In this document: piece after piece, positions 25,339 through 34,739 of the stretch
Layout of the letters: every line of letters begins with the position of its first letter
Position numbering within the stretch: the stretch's first letter is position 1
Position numbers and translations under genes: made by a program
Notes under the pieces: model-generated
The model's input: only the letters and a program-made list of their open reading frames with translations
What the model was told of the DNA's origin: nothing
Database searches by the model: none
Assembly: GCF_002797415.1 (NCBI RefSeq)
Contig: NZ_KZ454944.1
Location: forward strand, 705,745-769,744
Length of the DNA: 64,000 nt
Reading direction: 5' to 3'
DNA from: Bacillus alkalisoli
Lineage (GTDB): Bacteria; Bacillota; Bacilli; Bacillales; Bacillaceae_I

Positions 25339-25896
25339 ATGGAACAACTAGATTTACGGGATAGAAATAAATTGTTTATTGAAAAAGTAAAAAAAGAAAA
25401 CCCGAACTTTTTTGATGAGTTGAAAAAAGGCCAAACACCAGAATATTTTCTTATTTCTTGCAGTGATTCAAGGGTAAGTCCTTCTGTCATTACCCAAACT
25501 TCTTTAGGAGAAATGTTTGTACACCGTAACATCGCAAACCAAGTGAACCTAGAAGATGAAAGCTTATCAGCAAGTCTTTATTATGCATTAAAGCACTTAA
25601 AAGTAAAAAAAATAGTAGTAAAAGGCCACACAGACTGCGGTGGCGTAAAAGCAGCTTGGAACGAAAACGATGAAGAAGAACTAAGAGGCTGGATAAAAGG
25701 TGTAAGAGACAGTCTGCCAGAAAAAACAAATGAAACAGAAAAGTTAACCGTCGACGAACTTACAAAATACAATGTCCTTTCTCAAGTAGAAAAACTAAAA
25801 CAACATCCTGTTTACGTGAAATATGGTACCGGCGTACAAATATCAGGCTGCCTATTCCATGTTGATACAGGAGAACTAGAAAAAATAACAAATTAA
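25339..25896 (+). CDS. beta-carbonic anhydrase
   Basis: 185 residues. Zinc ligands C41-S-D43-S-R45 (CSDSR) and H97-x2-C100 (GHTDCGG) mark the beta class; FVHRNIANQV lies between them as usual. Interconverts CO2 and bicarbonate in the cytoplasm. The start lies 3 bp after the SulP stop and GAAAAGAGGTGTAATCA supplies the ribosome binding site inside the end of SulP, so translation is probably coupled. Such SulP-carbonic anhydrase pairs are known as candidate bicarbonate systems. Confidence 0.93.
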   Translation: MEQLDLRDRNKLFIEKVKKENPNFFDELKKGQTPEYFLISCSDSRVSPSVITQTSLGEMFVHRNIANQVNLEDESLSASLYYALKHLKVKKIVVKGHTDCGGVKAAWNENDEEELRGWIKGVRDSLPEKTNETEKLTVDELTKYNVLSQVEKLKQHPVYVKYGTGVQISGCLFHVDTGELEKITN

Positions 25897-25960
25897 ATAT
25901 AAAGTTTCTTTTTTGTAAAGTTCTTTAATTTCCGTATTATGTTCTAATGTTCTAACTAAA

Positions 25961-26090
25961 GTGGATTGGAGCGGAAGGCACTTGACTCCTGCGGGAAATA
26001 GAGCGAAGCGTGAGACCCCACAGGCGGGACGCCGAGGAGGCTCACGTCGCTCCCCGCGGAAAGCAAGTGCCTGTAGCGGAAAGGAACGGT
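25961..26090. repeat. palindromic element B copy
   Basis: Arms GGATTGGAGCGGAAGGCACTTG and CAAGTGCCTGTAGCGGAAAGG; core has GACTCCTGCGGGA, GTGAGACCCC, GGAGGCTCACG and CCGCGGAAAG. Lies between carbonic anhydrase and DUF202 genes. Confidence 0.88.
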
Positions 26091-26162
26091 TTATATATTA
26101 AACACAAGAGACTAGTTAATTACATCCTGGTCTACTTTTGTTTTCCGTAAGGAGAGAGCAAG

Positions 26163-26519
26163 ATGAATCAAAACACAACCGAAGAATCTAAATATATTCA
26201 ACAACATTTAGCAAACGAAAGAACGTATTTGGCCTGGGTTCGTACAGCCATTGCCATCATCGGTATCGGCTTTTTAGCAACCTCCCTGCACTTTAACACA
26301 GACCTTCAATCAATCTTAAATGATAGAATAGCTATCTCCATTAGCGTATTTTCTATCTTTATTGGACTTGCGACCCTACTGTTATCCACCATCATTTATT
26401 TTCGAAATAGGAAGAACATCAATACACAAACCTTCCATTCTTCCTTCAAATTAATTATTTTTATGACCATAATAATTGCGACAGTTTTCCTAGTATTTCT
26501 TTTATATTTTATCGCCTAA
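26163..26519 (+). CDS. DUF202/YidH-family membrane protein
   Basis: 118 residues. The signature LANERTYLAWVRTAIAI starts the first helix, and two more helices follow (SISVFSIFIGLATLLLSTII and the C-terminal LIIFMTIIIATVFLVFLLYF). The function of DUF202 proteins is unknown. AAGGAGAGAGCAAG precedes the ATG. It sits between carbonic anhydrase and the third dioxygenase, possibly with its own promoter because a repeat separates it from the upstream gene. Confidence 0.85.
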   Translation: MNQNTTEESKYIQQHLANERTYLAWVRTAIAIIGIGFLATSLHFNTDLQSILNDRIAISISVFSIFIGLATLLLSTIIYFRNRKNINTQTFHSSFKLIIFMTIIIATVFLVFLLYFIA

Positions 26520-26589
26520 AAAAGCGTTTTTTCATTCCATACTGGGTATAGTAAGGAAAGTAGAAAAGCTTTAGTATGGAGGGAATAAA

Positions 26590-27714
26590 ATGTCAGTAAA
26601 AGATATTTCCGTAAAAGAACTAACGAGCAAGGTCCTAAATCACGAAAAACTTTTTATACTAGACGTTCGACCAACCGATGCATTTGACGATTGGAAAATA
26701 GAAGGGCGAAATGTGCACATTATTAACACCCCATATTTTGACTTGTTGGAAGGAATAGACTCGATAGAAGACAAACTACCAAAAGGTGAACCAATCTACG
26801 TTGTATGTGCAAAAGGTGGTTCGTCCCTAATGGTAGCGGAACAAATTGTAAAAGCTGGATATGATAACATATTTTCCGTAGAAGGTGGTATGAAAGCTTG
26901 GAGTGAGCATCTAGAGCCAATAAAAGTTGGAGAGCTGAAAAACGGTGGAGCTATTTATCAATTTGTTCGGATTGGAAAAGGCTGCTTATCTTATATCATT
27001 GACTCGAATGGTGAAGGTGCTATCATAGACACGAATCGAATGATTGACCAGTATGAATCTTTTGTAAAAGAAAACAACATGAAGATTACACATGTCTTTG
27101 ATACGCATCTACACGCCGATCACATTTCGGGTGGTAGACAGTTTGCTGAAAATCATCAAGCAACCTATTATCTCCCACCGAAGGATGCAGATGATGTGCA
27201 GTTCGAATACAAACCATTACAAGATGGCGATGAGTTTACAGTTGGTAATACAACGGTTAAAGCCGTTTATTCACCAGGTCACACCATTGGAAGTACTTCG
27301 TTTGTAGTAGATGACCAATATTTATTAACAGGCGATATTCTATTCATCGACTCCATTGGTAGACCAGATCTTGCAGGTAAGGCAGAAGATTGGGTTGGTG
27401 ATTTAAGAACGACTCTGTATGAGCGTTATAAAGATTTAACAGATGAGCTTCTCGTATTACCAGCTCACTTTATGGGCATTGGAGAAATGAATGAAGATGG
27501 CAGTGTCGCCAAAAAGCTTAAGGATCTTTATAACGAAAACCATGGCCTTAACATCCAAGATGAAGGTGAATTTAGAAAAGCAGTTACGGAAAACTTACCT
27601 CCACAGCCAAACTCTTATCAAGAAATACGAGAGATGAATATGGGGAAAATCCATCCTGATGCGGAAAAACAACGTGAAATGGAAATAGGACCGAACCGTT
27701 GTGCAATTAGATAA
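26590..27714 (+). CDS. rhodanese-persulfide dioxygenase fusion 3 (CstB/YrkH-like)
   Basis: 374 residues, very similar to paralogue 1. Rhodanese with Cys73 in CAKGGSS; lactamase with [26 protein letters not shown] and LPAHFMG. Ends [23 protein letters not shown] precedes the ATG. A weak operator-like ATACTGGGTATAGTAA (about 26539-26554) lies upstream. Codon use looks less A-rich than in copies 1 and 2. A strong terminator closes the sulfur region after it. Confidence 0.91.
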   Translation: MSVKDISVKELTSKVLNHEKLFILDVRPTDAFDDWKIEGRNVHIINTPYFDLLEGIDSIEDKLPKGEPIYVVCAKGGSSLMVAEQIVKAGYDNIFSVEGGMKAWSEHLEPIKVGELKNGGAIYQFVRIGKGCLSYIIDSNGEGAIIDTNRMIDQYESFVKENNMKITHVFDTHLHADHISGGRQFAENHQATYYLPPKDADDVQFEYKPLQDGDEFTVGNTTVKAVYSPGHTIGSTSFVVDDQYLLTGDILFIDSIGRPDLAGKAEDWVGDLRTTLYERYKDLTDELLVLPAHFMGIGEMNEDGSVAKKLKDLYNENHGLNIQDEGEFRKAVTENLPPQPNSYQEIREMNMGKIHPDAEKQREMEIGPNRCAIR

Positions 27715-27723
27715 TTTCACTAT

Positions 27724-27757
27724 TATTGCTCCTAACATAATTAGGGGCAATTTTTTT
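27724..27757 (+). terminator. terminator after cstB3
   Basis: ATTGCTCCTAA / TTAGGGGCAAT stem (one G-T pair) followed by seven T. Confidence 0.85.
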
Positions 27758-27830
27758 GAGCCTTAATGAAAAGATTTCTCCCCCATCATGTATAATAGAA
27801 ATAACATATTTATAGACAGGGTGATGGTCT

Positions 27831-28676
27831 TTGAAAATATTTTTCGAGTATTTGTTATTAACAGTCGGCTCCATATTGGTAGCGATTGGTTTAGAACTAA
27901 TATTAGCACCTAACAAGTTGGTTGACGGAGGAGTTACAGCACTTGCCATTATGGGGAAAAATTTATTTAACGTTCCAATATGGCTCATTTTCCTCGGATT
28001 TAACTTACCAATCCTTATATTTACTGCAAAAGATGTTGGGAAACAATTTGTTGTTCGAACACTTTACGCCAATGTTATAACAACGTTTGCCCTCATTTAT
28101 TTAGCGCCAAAAGCAGCTATCACTTCTTCTGAAGTATTAATCGTTTTATATGGTGGGCTTACTTTAGGGACAGGTGTAGGGATTGTCGTGAAGTATGGGG
28201 GAGCTATTGACGGAACAGAAATGTTAGCCGTATGGTTCCATCGACATTACGGTATTTCCATTAGTACATTTTTGCTAGCAATAAATGCTGTTATTTTAAC
28301 GATGGTTGCCTTTGTCTTTTCATTAGAACAAGCGATGTTTTCACTAGCTATTTTTTACATAGTATCAAAAATTATTGATTTCTTATTAGATGGCTTAAAT
28401 CAAGGTAAATCTGTTATGATTATTTCCGATATACCAGATGAAATTGCGGAAGCATTAATGGAAGAGATTGATGCTCGTATTACTTTTCTGCATGGAGAAG
28501 GTGGATTTACTGGTGAGCATAGAAAGATGATTTACTGTATTACAAACCGCTTTATGTATTTGAAACTTAAACAAGTTGTGTTAAATATAGACCCGAGTGC
28601 CGTAATAGAAGCTTCTTTTGTAGCGGAAACGACTGGTGTGAAAAAGCATAGTTACTTTCCGAAAAGTAAAGGATAA
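27831..28676 (+). CDS. YitT-family membrane protein (DUF161/DUF2179)
   Basis: 281 residues. Five to six N-terminal helices include the signature LILAPNKLVDGGVTALAIMG; the C-terminal DUF2179 domain (ITFLHGEGGFTGEHRKMIYC) is cytoplasmic. Members are widespread in Firmicutes with unclear function, some linked to spore or antibiotic phenotypes. TTG 27831 is the start after AGGGTGATGG. The next gene starts 12 bp later, so the two are probably co-transcribed. Confidence 0.88.
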   Translation: MKIFFEYLLLTVGSILVAIGLELILAPNKLVDGGVTALAIMGKNLFNVPIWLIFLGFNLPILIFTAKDVGKQFVVRTLYANVITTFALIYLAPKAAITSSEVLIVLYGGLTLGTGVGIVVKYGGAIDGTEMLAVWFHRHYGISISTFLLAINAVILTMVAFVFSLEQAMFSLAIFYIVSKIIDFLLDGLNQGKSVMIISDIPDEIAEALMEEIDARITFLHGEGGFTGEHRKMIYCITNRFMYLKLKQVVLNIDPSAVIEASFVAETTGVKKHSYFPKSKG

Positions 28677-28688
28677 AAGGTTCGTTAC

Positions 28689-29159
28689 ATGATAGAGTTC
28701 ATCCTTTTTCTACTTATTGGAATACCTTTCATTCACTTGGTTCATGAGCTTGGGCACGTAGTAGTGGCAAGAATTTTTCACGTAAAAAAAACTAGAATCG
28801 TACTTGGGATGGGCAGCCCAGTCTTCCAATTTAGCATTTTAGGCACAAGTGTCGAAATAAACAAGATTTACATGTTTGGTGGGTATTCAACAAATGACGA
28901 GGATGGCAAGCTTTCCTATCTTCAACAAGCACTAATTTCGCTAGGTGGTCCGACTCTTAATATCCTATTGATCTTTGCATCCATCCCTTTTATTACTAGA
29001 GAAAATGTGTACTTTTTTACGTTGTTTATTTCTTTTAATATATGGATTGCCTTATCTAATTTAATACCTTTTAAGTTTGGGGATAAGCGTTCGGATGGAT
29101 GGGTCATTGCCTCTTCTATTTACTATGGAATAAGCGCATTTTTAAGAAAATATAAGTGA
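28689..29159 (+). CDS. M50-like membrane metallopeptidase (site-2 protease fold)
   Basis: 156 residues with the zinc motif HELGH in the first helix (LVHELGHVVVARIF) and, near the end, NLIPFKFGDKRSDGW, the NxxPxxxxDG-type second motif. Three to four helices, no PDZ domain, shorter than SpoIVFB or RseP. It may cleave a small membrane substrate; none is evident nearby. Directly after the YitT gene. Confidence 0.8.
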   Translation: MIEFILFLLIGIPFIHLVHELGHVVVARIFHVKKTRIVLGMGSPVFQFSILGTSVEINKIYMFGGYSTNDEDGKLSYLQQALISLGGPTLNILLIFASIPFITRENVYFFTLFISFNIWIALSNLIPFKFGDKRSDGWVIASSIYYGISAFLRKYK

Positions 29160-29173
29160 ATTTTTAATAAAGG

Positions 29174-29706
29174 CGAGGCTGGGGCAAAAAGGCCGATGAA
29201 GTTCATCTGGCATAAAAAATTGGATGTAGTTGAACTTCATAAGGCTGAAGAAGTTCATCTGGCATTAAAAAATTGGATGTAGTTGAACTTCATAAGGCTG
29301 AAGAAGTTCATCTGGCATAAAAAATTGGATGTAATTGAACTTCATAAGGCTGAAGAAGTTCATCTGGCATAAAAAATTGGATGTAATTGAACTTCATAAG
29401 GCCAATGAAGTTCATCTGGCATAAAAAATTGGATGCAGTTGAACTTCATAAGGCTGAAGAAGTTCATCTGGCATAAAAAATTGGATGTAGTTGAACTTCA
29501 TAAGGCCGATGAAGTTCATCTGGCATAAAAAATTGGATGTAGTTGAACTTCATAAGGCTGATGAAGTTCTTTTGTAGAGAGTGCTTCAAGGACTTTCTTT
29601 CATATCGGATAATACCTTTGTTTCATCAATAAGTAGAGGCCCGCTATAACAAAAAAATTTCTTACAGGCCACTTCCATTTAATTCTCTGGGTTTTTCCCA
29701 GCCTCG
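29174..29706. repeat. inverted repeat CGAGGCTGGG / CCCAGCCTCG bracketing the 52-bp array
   Basis: CGAGGCTGGG at 29174-29183 and CCCAGCCTCG at 29697-29706 are exact reverse complements. Such 'GAGGCTGGGACAAAA' stems are common in Firmicutes intergenic DNA. Here over 500 bp of repeats lie between the two arms. Confidence 0.65.
29189..29572 (+). repeat. tandem array of 52-bp hairpin units (seven full, one partial)
   Basis: Each unit reads AAGG(C)(C/T)GA(T/A)GAAGTTCAT, CTGGCATAAAAAATTGGATG, then TAGTTGAACTTCAT. TGAAGTTCA and TGAACTTCA within a unit are exact reverse complements, so each RNA copy can form a 9-bp stem. Copies differ by 0-4 bases and one has an extra A. Confidence 0.9.
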
Positions 29707-29709
29707 TGT

Positions 29710-29910
29710 CTATTTTTTATCTACAACAAAGTAAGAAAATCCATCTCCCACAGCACCATTTATTTCTGTTTCGTTGCCTTCTTGGTCTTGGACAACGGCT
29801 TCTCCAGAAACTACTTTTTTGTATAATTTTTCATCTGTCTTTAATAAGGCGTGTTTTATTTTTGCTCCTGAAAATAATTCGATAGGCATTCCGTTTATAC
29901 TTATTTTCAT
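29710..29910 (-). CDS. hypothetical protein, 66 aa, possible beta-grasp fold
   Basis: Starts MKISINGMPIELFSGAKIKHALL and ends GDGFSYFVVDKK. The pattern (short strand, hairpin, helix HALLKTDEKLYKKV, further strands) suggests a ubiquitin-like beta-grasp domain, but this is inference from pattern alone. AGGAGAATGTAAA precedes the ATG. It is divergent from the 5'-nucleotidase gene. The 275 bp between them hold no other recognised feature. Confidence 0.55.
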   Translation of the reverse strand: MKISINGMPIELFSGAKIKHALLKTDEKLYKKVVSGEAVVQDQEGNETEINGAVGDGFSYFVVDKK

Positions 29911-30186
29911 TTTACATTCTCCTATCCATATTTTTTCTATTTAGCATACTTTGTCATGAATAAACTGTCCAATGCAATAATTCGCCTGCCTATGTTCATA
30001 ATTTTACTTTATAGGAACAACTATTTGTTTTTATAGATGAATAGTAATGAAGTTGGATGTTAGACAACAGGTTCTTTCTAATTATTCTTGCTAGTTTTAC
30101 GATTTTTTTACAATTTTTTAATGAAATGCAAACAATATTTCCTTACTATGTAGTTGTGTGTCGAAAACAATTTCAGGAGGGATACA

Positions 30187-33012
30187 ATGAATTCTTTTGT
30201 CAAAAGTAATAGAAAAATATATTCTATTATTCTCGTTTTTTCCATGTTATTTTATTCATTATTCGGTTCGATTGGAGCAACATTTGCATCCGCAAATAGT
30301 ACTGAATCAAATGATAATGTAATCGAACTGAAGGTGCTACATACGAATGATCTTCATGCTAAGATCAATGATTTTGGAAAAATAGCAGCTTATATTAACG
30401 AACAAAGATCTAATGCAACTCACTCCTTATATTTAGATGCTGGTGATATCTTTAGTGGTAACCCAGTAGTAGATTTGAAATATGGTGCCCCAATTGTTGA
30501 TTTATTAAACGATATGGGACTTGATGCCATGACTATCGGAAACCACGATTTTGATTACGGTCAAGCGGAAATGGTGAAGCGTATCAATGAATCGAATTTT
30601 TCATGGTTAAGCGCTAACACCATTATTAGAGAAACACCAGTTGAAATGGAACAGCCTGATCCATACCAAATTTTTGAATTCGAAGGATTTACAGTAGGTG
30701 TACTATCTTTATCACAAACACCACCTGCAACAGCTCCAGCAAACGTTGTAGGAATAGAATTTCCAAATGTAATTGAAACAGCTTTAAATTACGAAAGTTT
30801 ACGAGACGAAGTGGATGTACTTATTGCCTTAACACACCACGGTTACTCAGAAGATATTAAACTTGCAGAAGCAGTTGATTTCTTTGATGTGATCATTGGA
30901 GGGCATTCTCACACAACATTAACAAGCCCGAGAGAAGTAAATGGTACTCCGATTGTTCAAACTGGCGGTAATGCGGAGAACGTTGGTAATCTAACAATAA
31001 AGTTAAACGACGTAACAAAAGAAGTAGTAAATGTAGAAGGCTTTTTGCAAAGAGTTGCTAATCTATCAGAAGTAGATGAAGCAGTTCAGGCAAAAGTAGA
31101 TGCTTATAATGCAGAGATGGACGAACTACTTGGTGTGGTCATTGGTGAGACCGAAACAGGCTTAAACAGAAGTGGGAACGGAGACTCTTCGTTAGGTAAC
31201 TTTTGGACAGATGCAATATTATTTCAAACACAATCAGACATTGCTTTAACGAATAACGGTGGTTTACGTGCAAATATTAATGCAGGCGATATAACCAAAT
31301 TTGATATTTATACAATTGAACCATTTGCAAACGAGATTATGAAAATTGAAATGACTGGAGCGGCTATTAAAGAAGTTATCAGATACTCGTATACACGTGA
31401 TGGCCGTAATCGAGTAGATTTACAGACTGCTGGTTTAACATACAAAATTATTACGAACAATGTTGGTCAATATATTACAGCAGAACTTTTTGTAAATGGC
31501 GAACCGATTAAAGACGACGAGAAATATGTTGTTGCAGTAGGAGATTATATTGGAACGGGTGGTTCTGGTTATAACTTTGAAGGTACAGTATTAGAAGCAA
31601 AATCTGGCTTCATGACTCATGCGATGATAAATTTTGCTGAAGAATTAACAAGGAATGGTCAAAAAATTAACTACACAAACAATCAAAGAATTACGATAGA
31701 AGTATCTACGTCTGCACCACCAATTGGGAATGTTATTGGTACAACAGAAAAAGGATTATCTTCTGCAAGCAACACAAAAGGTGATTCTAGTTTAGGTAAC
31801 CTTTATACGGATTCCGTTCGTGAAGTTACTGGTGCAGATATTGGCGTGTTAAATAATTCATCAGTTTCTGGTAACATCGCTGCTGGAAATATTACAGATG
31901 GGCAAATTGAAATGTTAGACCAATTTAAAAATGAAGTGGTAGTAACCAAAACAACTGTGAAACGTTTAAAAGAAGTTTTCTTAGAACAATCGACCTATCA
32001 CAATGGAATAGATGTTCAAGTATCTGGAATACATTATGAATTAGTGAAAGAGAATGGTAAATTCGTAGAAGTGAAGGTTACAGATGTAGAAGGAAATGAA
32101 CTTTCCGATTCTACGGAATTAACAGTTGCCTACAATGACTTCATGCACGGACGCGGTTTCTACAATTTAGGAAACGAGCTTGTAGGAGAAAACCACGGAA
32201 AAGTATGGGAAGCTGTTGTAGCTTATGTTACGCAACAAGATGGACCAGTTGATTATGTAGAAGGTTCAAGAATTACTATCTCTGGTGAACAATCACCTGA
32301 TCCGGGCGACCCAGGTGATTTACCAGCAGGAGTTGTTTCGGTAACAGAAGCTATTGCAAACAATAATGGAGAAGGAAGAGTTCAAGGGTATATCGTTGGA
32401 ACTAGTGGGTTAAATAACTCAATAGGGGACGGTAACCTTGATGGACCATTTACAATTGCAACCAATATTTTAATAGCGGACAGTCCAGATGAAAGAGACC
32501 CGTCGAAAATGTTACCTGTTCAATTACCTAATACAATTACTAGAACTGAATTAAACTTAGTTTCTAATCCCGATAATTTAGGAAAGTTAGTTAGAATTAC
32601 AGGTGACTTATCTCCATATTTTTCACAGCCTGGTATGCGAAATGGAAAAAACCATGAGTTTATAGAAATTTACGAAGAACCAGAAATGAAAAGTGAGGCA
32701 GTTACAAACTTTGTAATGAAAGATGGTAGTGAAGTATCGGAGTTAAGACGTAAGTTAGAACTAGATGTTCATGCGACGGTACGAAATAACATTAGAGCGC
32801 AAAAGAACTTTACTATTACTGTTCAATTAGTAGATAAACATGGAAGAGTTAAACATAATGTGGAAGAAATAATTTCGATAGATGGTGAAAGTGAGTTTGT
32901 TTTCTCAGAGTTTGTAAAAATCCCGGCTAATCAAAATGGTCAACGTTACACATTAACTGTTGAAATTATGGATGAAGACGGAGAAGTTATCTCATCTGAG
33001 AGTATTAAATAA
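30187..33012 (+). CDS. secreted 5'-nucleotidase / metallophosphoesterase, multidomain
   Basis: 941 residues. Signal peptide (about 1-35, ...FYSLFGSIGATFASA). Calcineurin-like phosphoesterase with LHTNDLHAKI, LDAGDIFSGNP, TIGNHDFDYG and GGHSHTT. Two 5'-nucleotidase C-terminal domains follow: the first with GNFWTDAIL and TNNGGLRANI; the second with GNLYTDSVRE, where the motif is NNSSVSGNI, so it is probably structural. A linker DPGDPGDLPAG leads to a DUF6359/OB-fold nucleic-acid-type domain (VTEAIANNNGEGRVQGYIVG). A final beta domain follows with no sortase or SLH signal. Expected to release phosphate from extracellular nucleotides. ATG 30187 follows GGAGGGATACA. Confidence 0.92.
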   Translation: MNSFVKSNRKIYSIILVFSMLFYSLFGSIGATFASANSTESNDNVIELKVLHTNDLHAKINDFGKIAAYINEQRSNATHSLYLDAGDIFSGNPVVDLKYGAPIVDLLNDMGLDAMTIGNHDFDYGQAEMVKRINESNFSWLSANTIIRETPVEMEQPDPYQIFEFEGFTVGVLSLSQTPPATAPANVVGIEFPNVIETALNYESLRDEVDVLIALTHHGYSEDIKLAEAVDFFDVIIGGHSHTTLTSPREVNGTPIVQTGGNAENVGNLTIKLNDVTKEVVNVEGFLQRVANLSEVDEAVQAKVDAYNAEMDELLGVVIGETETGLNRSGNGDSSLGNFWTDAILFQTQSDIALTNNGGLRANINAGDITKFDIYTIEPFANEIMKIEMTGAAIKEVIRYSYTRDGRNRVDLQTAGLTYKIITNNVGQYITAELFVNGEPIKDDEKYVVAVGDYIGTGGSGYNFEGTVLEAKSGFMTHAMINFAEELTRNGQKINYTNNQRITIEVSTSAPPIGNVIGTTEKGLSSASNTKGDSSLGNLYTDSVREVTGADIGVLNNSSVSGNIAAGNITDGQIEMLDQFKNEVVVTKTTVKRLKEVFLEQSTYHNGIDVQVSGIHYELVKENGKFVEVKVTDVEGNELSDSTELTVAYNDFMHGRGFYNLGNELVGENHGKVWEAVVAYVTQQDGPVDYVEGSRITISGEQSPDPGDPGDLPAGVVSVTEAIANNNGEGRVQGYIVGTSGLNNSIGDGNLDGPFTIATNILIADSPDERDPSKMLPVQLPNTITRTELNLVSNPDNLGKLVRITGDLSPYFSQPGMRNGKNHEFIEIYEEPEMKSEAVTNFVMKDGSEVSELRRKLELDVHATVRNNIRAQKNFTITVQLVDKHGRVKHNVEEIISIDGESEFVFSEFVKIPANQNGQRYTLTVEIMDEDGEVISSESIK

Positions 33013-33018
33013 GGTAAA

Positions 33019-33055
33019 GGGTGTAGCCATGTATTTGATGGCTACACCTTTTTTA
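33019..33055 (+). terminator. terminator after the 5'-nucleotidase gene
   Basis: GGTGTAGCCAT / ATGGCTACACC, an 11-bp perfect stem, then TTTTTT. Confidence 0.9.
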
Positions 33056-33991
33056 ATATCCCATTTCGCTAAGAAGCTCCAACAAAAGATCCGGTCGATC
33101 CGTAATAATCCCATTGGCCCCATTTTCTAAAAGACGTCTCATTTCTTCTTTCTCATTTATCGTCCAATAATGTAAATGTACTCCGTTTCTATTTGCGTCC
33201 CTAATTAATCGCTTTGATGTTAAATCGATTCCACTGTTTTTGCGTGGAATTTGGAATGCATCCACTTTTGTAAAATAAGCATTGCGAGCCATTAACTTAT
33301 GAAGAATAACGAACTTCGTAATTTCCTGCTTTCCGCCTGCAAGGGCCACTCTACCTTTGGCGAAAGAGTTAAACGTATCTATTATTTTTTGATCAAAAGA
33401 AGCAATTAACACTTTATCTTCCATATTATACTTCTCGATAAGGAGCCATAACTTTTCAGCGATTTCCTTCATTCTCTCTGGAGGGTTATCATCTTTAATC
33501 TCGATCTCCCATCGCATATGACCGAAGTGCTGGAACAACTCTTCTACCGTTGGAATGTAAACACCTTGACCTTGGTAACTACGATTCCCTTCTAAATCAA
33601 CAAAATAATTCCCTGCATCTAACCGTTGAAGCTCTTCTAAAGTCATCTCCGCCACAACGCCTGTGCCATCAGTTGTTCGATCAACAGTAGGGTCATGAAT
33701 GGCTACTAAATGGCCATCTTTTGAAATATGAATATCCGTTTCTAGCACGTCGACACCCATTTCAACTGCTTGTTGAAATGCCGCTATTGTATTAGATGGT
33801 GCCAAATGTTCTCCACCTTGATGAGCGATGACAAGTGGTCGGTCACTTTCGAAAAATGGTTTGTCTGATAAATCGGTGGTGAGAGGTAATAAGTATAATG
33901 TTAAAAAGAGCAAGGAAATAAGTAAAAATATAAAAAGTAAAAAATTAGTCCAGATTGATTTTTTCTTTACTATAAGTGGAGTGTTTGACAT
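33053..33991 (-). CDS. membrane-anchored glycerophosphodiester phosphodiesterase
   Basis: 312 residues. An N-terminal helix (about 15-37) anchors the enzyme outside the cell. The GDPD motifs follow: AHQGGEHLAPSNTIAAFQQA, DVLETDIHISKDGHLVAIHDPTVDRTTDGTG (metal and catalytic residues; quoted in part), EIEIKDD, and HYWTIN near the end. The usual HRG is HQG here, as in other Bacillus members. It splits glycerophosphodiesters into glycerol-3-phosphate and an alcohol. Convergent with the 5'-nucleotidase, another phosphate-scavenging enzyme. AAAAGGAGAGGAACACAC precedes the ATG. Confidence 0.92.
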   Translation of the reverse strand: MSNTPLIVKKKSIWTNFLLFIFLLISLLFLTLYLLPLTTDLSDKPFFESDRPLVIAHQGGEHLAPSNTIAAFQQAVEMGVDVLETDIHISKDGHLVAIHDPTVDRTTDGTGVVAEMTLEELQRLDAGNYFVDLEGNRSYQGQGVYIPTVEELFQHFGHMRWEIEIKDDNPPERMKEIAEKLWLLIEKYNMEDKVLIASFDQKIIDTFNSFAKGRVALAGGKQEITKFVILHKLMARNAYFTKVDAFQIPRKNSGIDLTSKRLIRDANRNGVHLHYWTINEKEEMRRLLENGANGIITDRPDLLLELLSEMGY

Positions 33992-34104
33992 GTGTGTTCC
34001 TCTCCTTTTCGTTCAACTACTAATCTATTATTCATTTATATGTCATTTTCCTGCTTGTATGTAAAAGAAGTGGTATGTGAAATGGTAAGGAAACTATTAG
34101 AGAT

Positions 34105-34190
34105 GCTGCCGATGAAGTTCAAATTGGTTAAGGAAAATAGAAGCAGATGAACTTCAAAAGGCCGATGAAGTTCAAGTTGGGTAAAGAGAC
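34105..34190 (+). repeat. diverged GAAGTTCA/TGAACTTC hairpin repeats
   Basis: GCCGATGAAGTTCAA...GATGAACTTCAAAAGGCCGATGAAGTTCAA: same arms as the 29.2-kb array but with different loop sequence. The remaining part of the gap (34191-34350) shows nothing I can name. Confidence 0.7.
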
Positions 34191-34370
34191 AGCATCGCTT
34201 ACTTCGTATACTTCACCGTTTTTTGCAACATTTAAGTTTTAAAAGAGTGCTTTTTCTAATCATTCATTTTGAAACGAATGAAAAAGCAACTCATTGTAAA
34301 ACGTGCCCGCTACGTTGTAATGCTTAATCTGTTCTTCTATAATGGAAACAAATAGAAGGGAGCGTTTAGC

Positions 34371-34616
34371 ATGTCTGAAAAATTCGAGCAACAACTAGAT
34401 GGTTTATTAGAAAAGTACACGGAGTTATTACTAGGAGAAAGTACGGAGGAGCGTAAAGAAAAAGTAAAAGCTTGGGTACTTTACACATATATCGCGAAAT
34501 CGATGCCGCCATTGGCCAAACATTGGAATGACCAATACCCAGATGCAAAGCAAGAAATGATGTCTCTTATTTCTGAAATTAAGCAATTAAACGAAGAACA
34601 TAGGGCAAAGAAGTAA
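34371..34616 (+). CDS. yusU: DUF2573 (YusU-like) small protein
   Basis: 81 residues, helical and charged: FEQQLDGLLEKYTELLLGES, then KAWVLYTYIAKSMPPLAKHWN and YPDAKQEM. This matches my memory of the DUF2573 family represented by B. subtilis YusU. Function unknown. GGGAGCGTTTAGC precedes the ATG. Its place near yusN/fadM-type genes agrees with the yus region of B. subtilis. Confidence 0.7.
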   Translation: MSEKFEQQLDGLLEKYTELLLGESTEERKEKVKAWVLYTYIAKSMPPLAKHWNDQYPDAKQEMMSLISEIKQLNEEHRAKK

Positions 34617-34739
34617 ATAGAATATTTATGTACACGCGGCTTATTATTGTAAGTCGTGTTTTTTTATTAGAGGAAATATTCGCTAACGGATATACAAAGA
34701 GATGCTGACCTAGTTGAGCAACTTGCGGACATTAAAAAA

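Noticed and set aside
20200-27714. Annotating the three rhodanese-lactamase proteins as plain glyoxalase II hydrolases
   Set aside because: The N-terminal rhodanese, ETHE1-like metal ligands and CstR context fit persulfide dioxygenase better.
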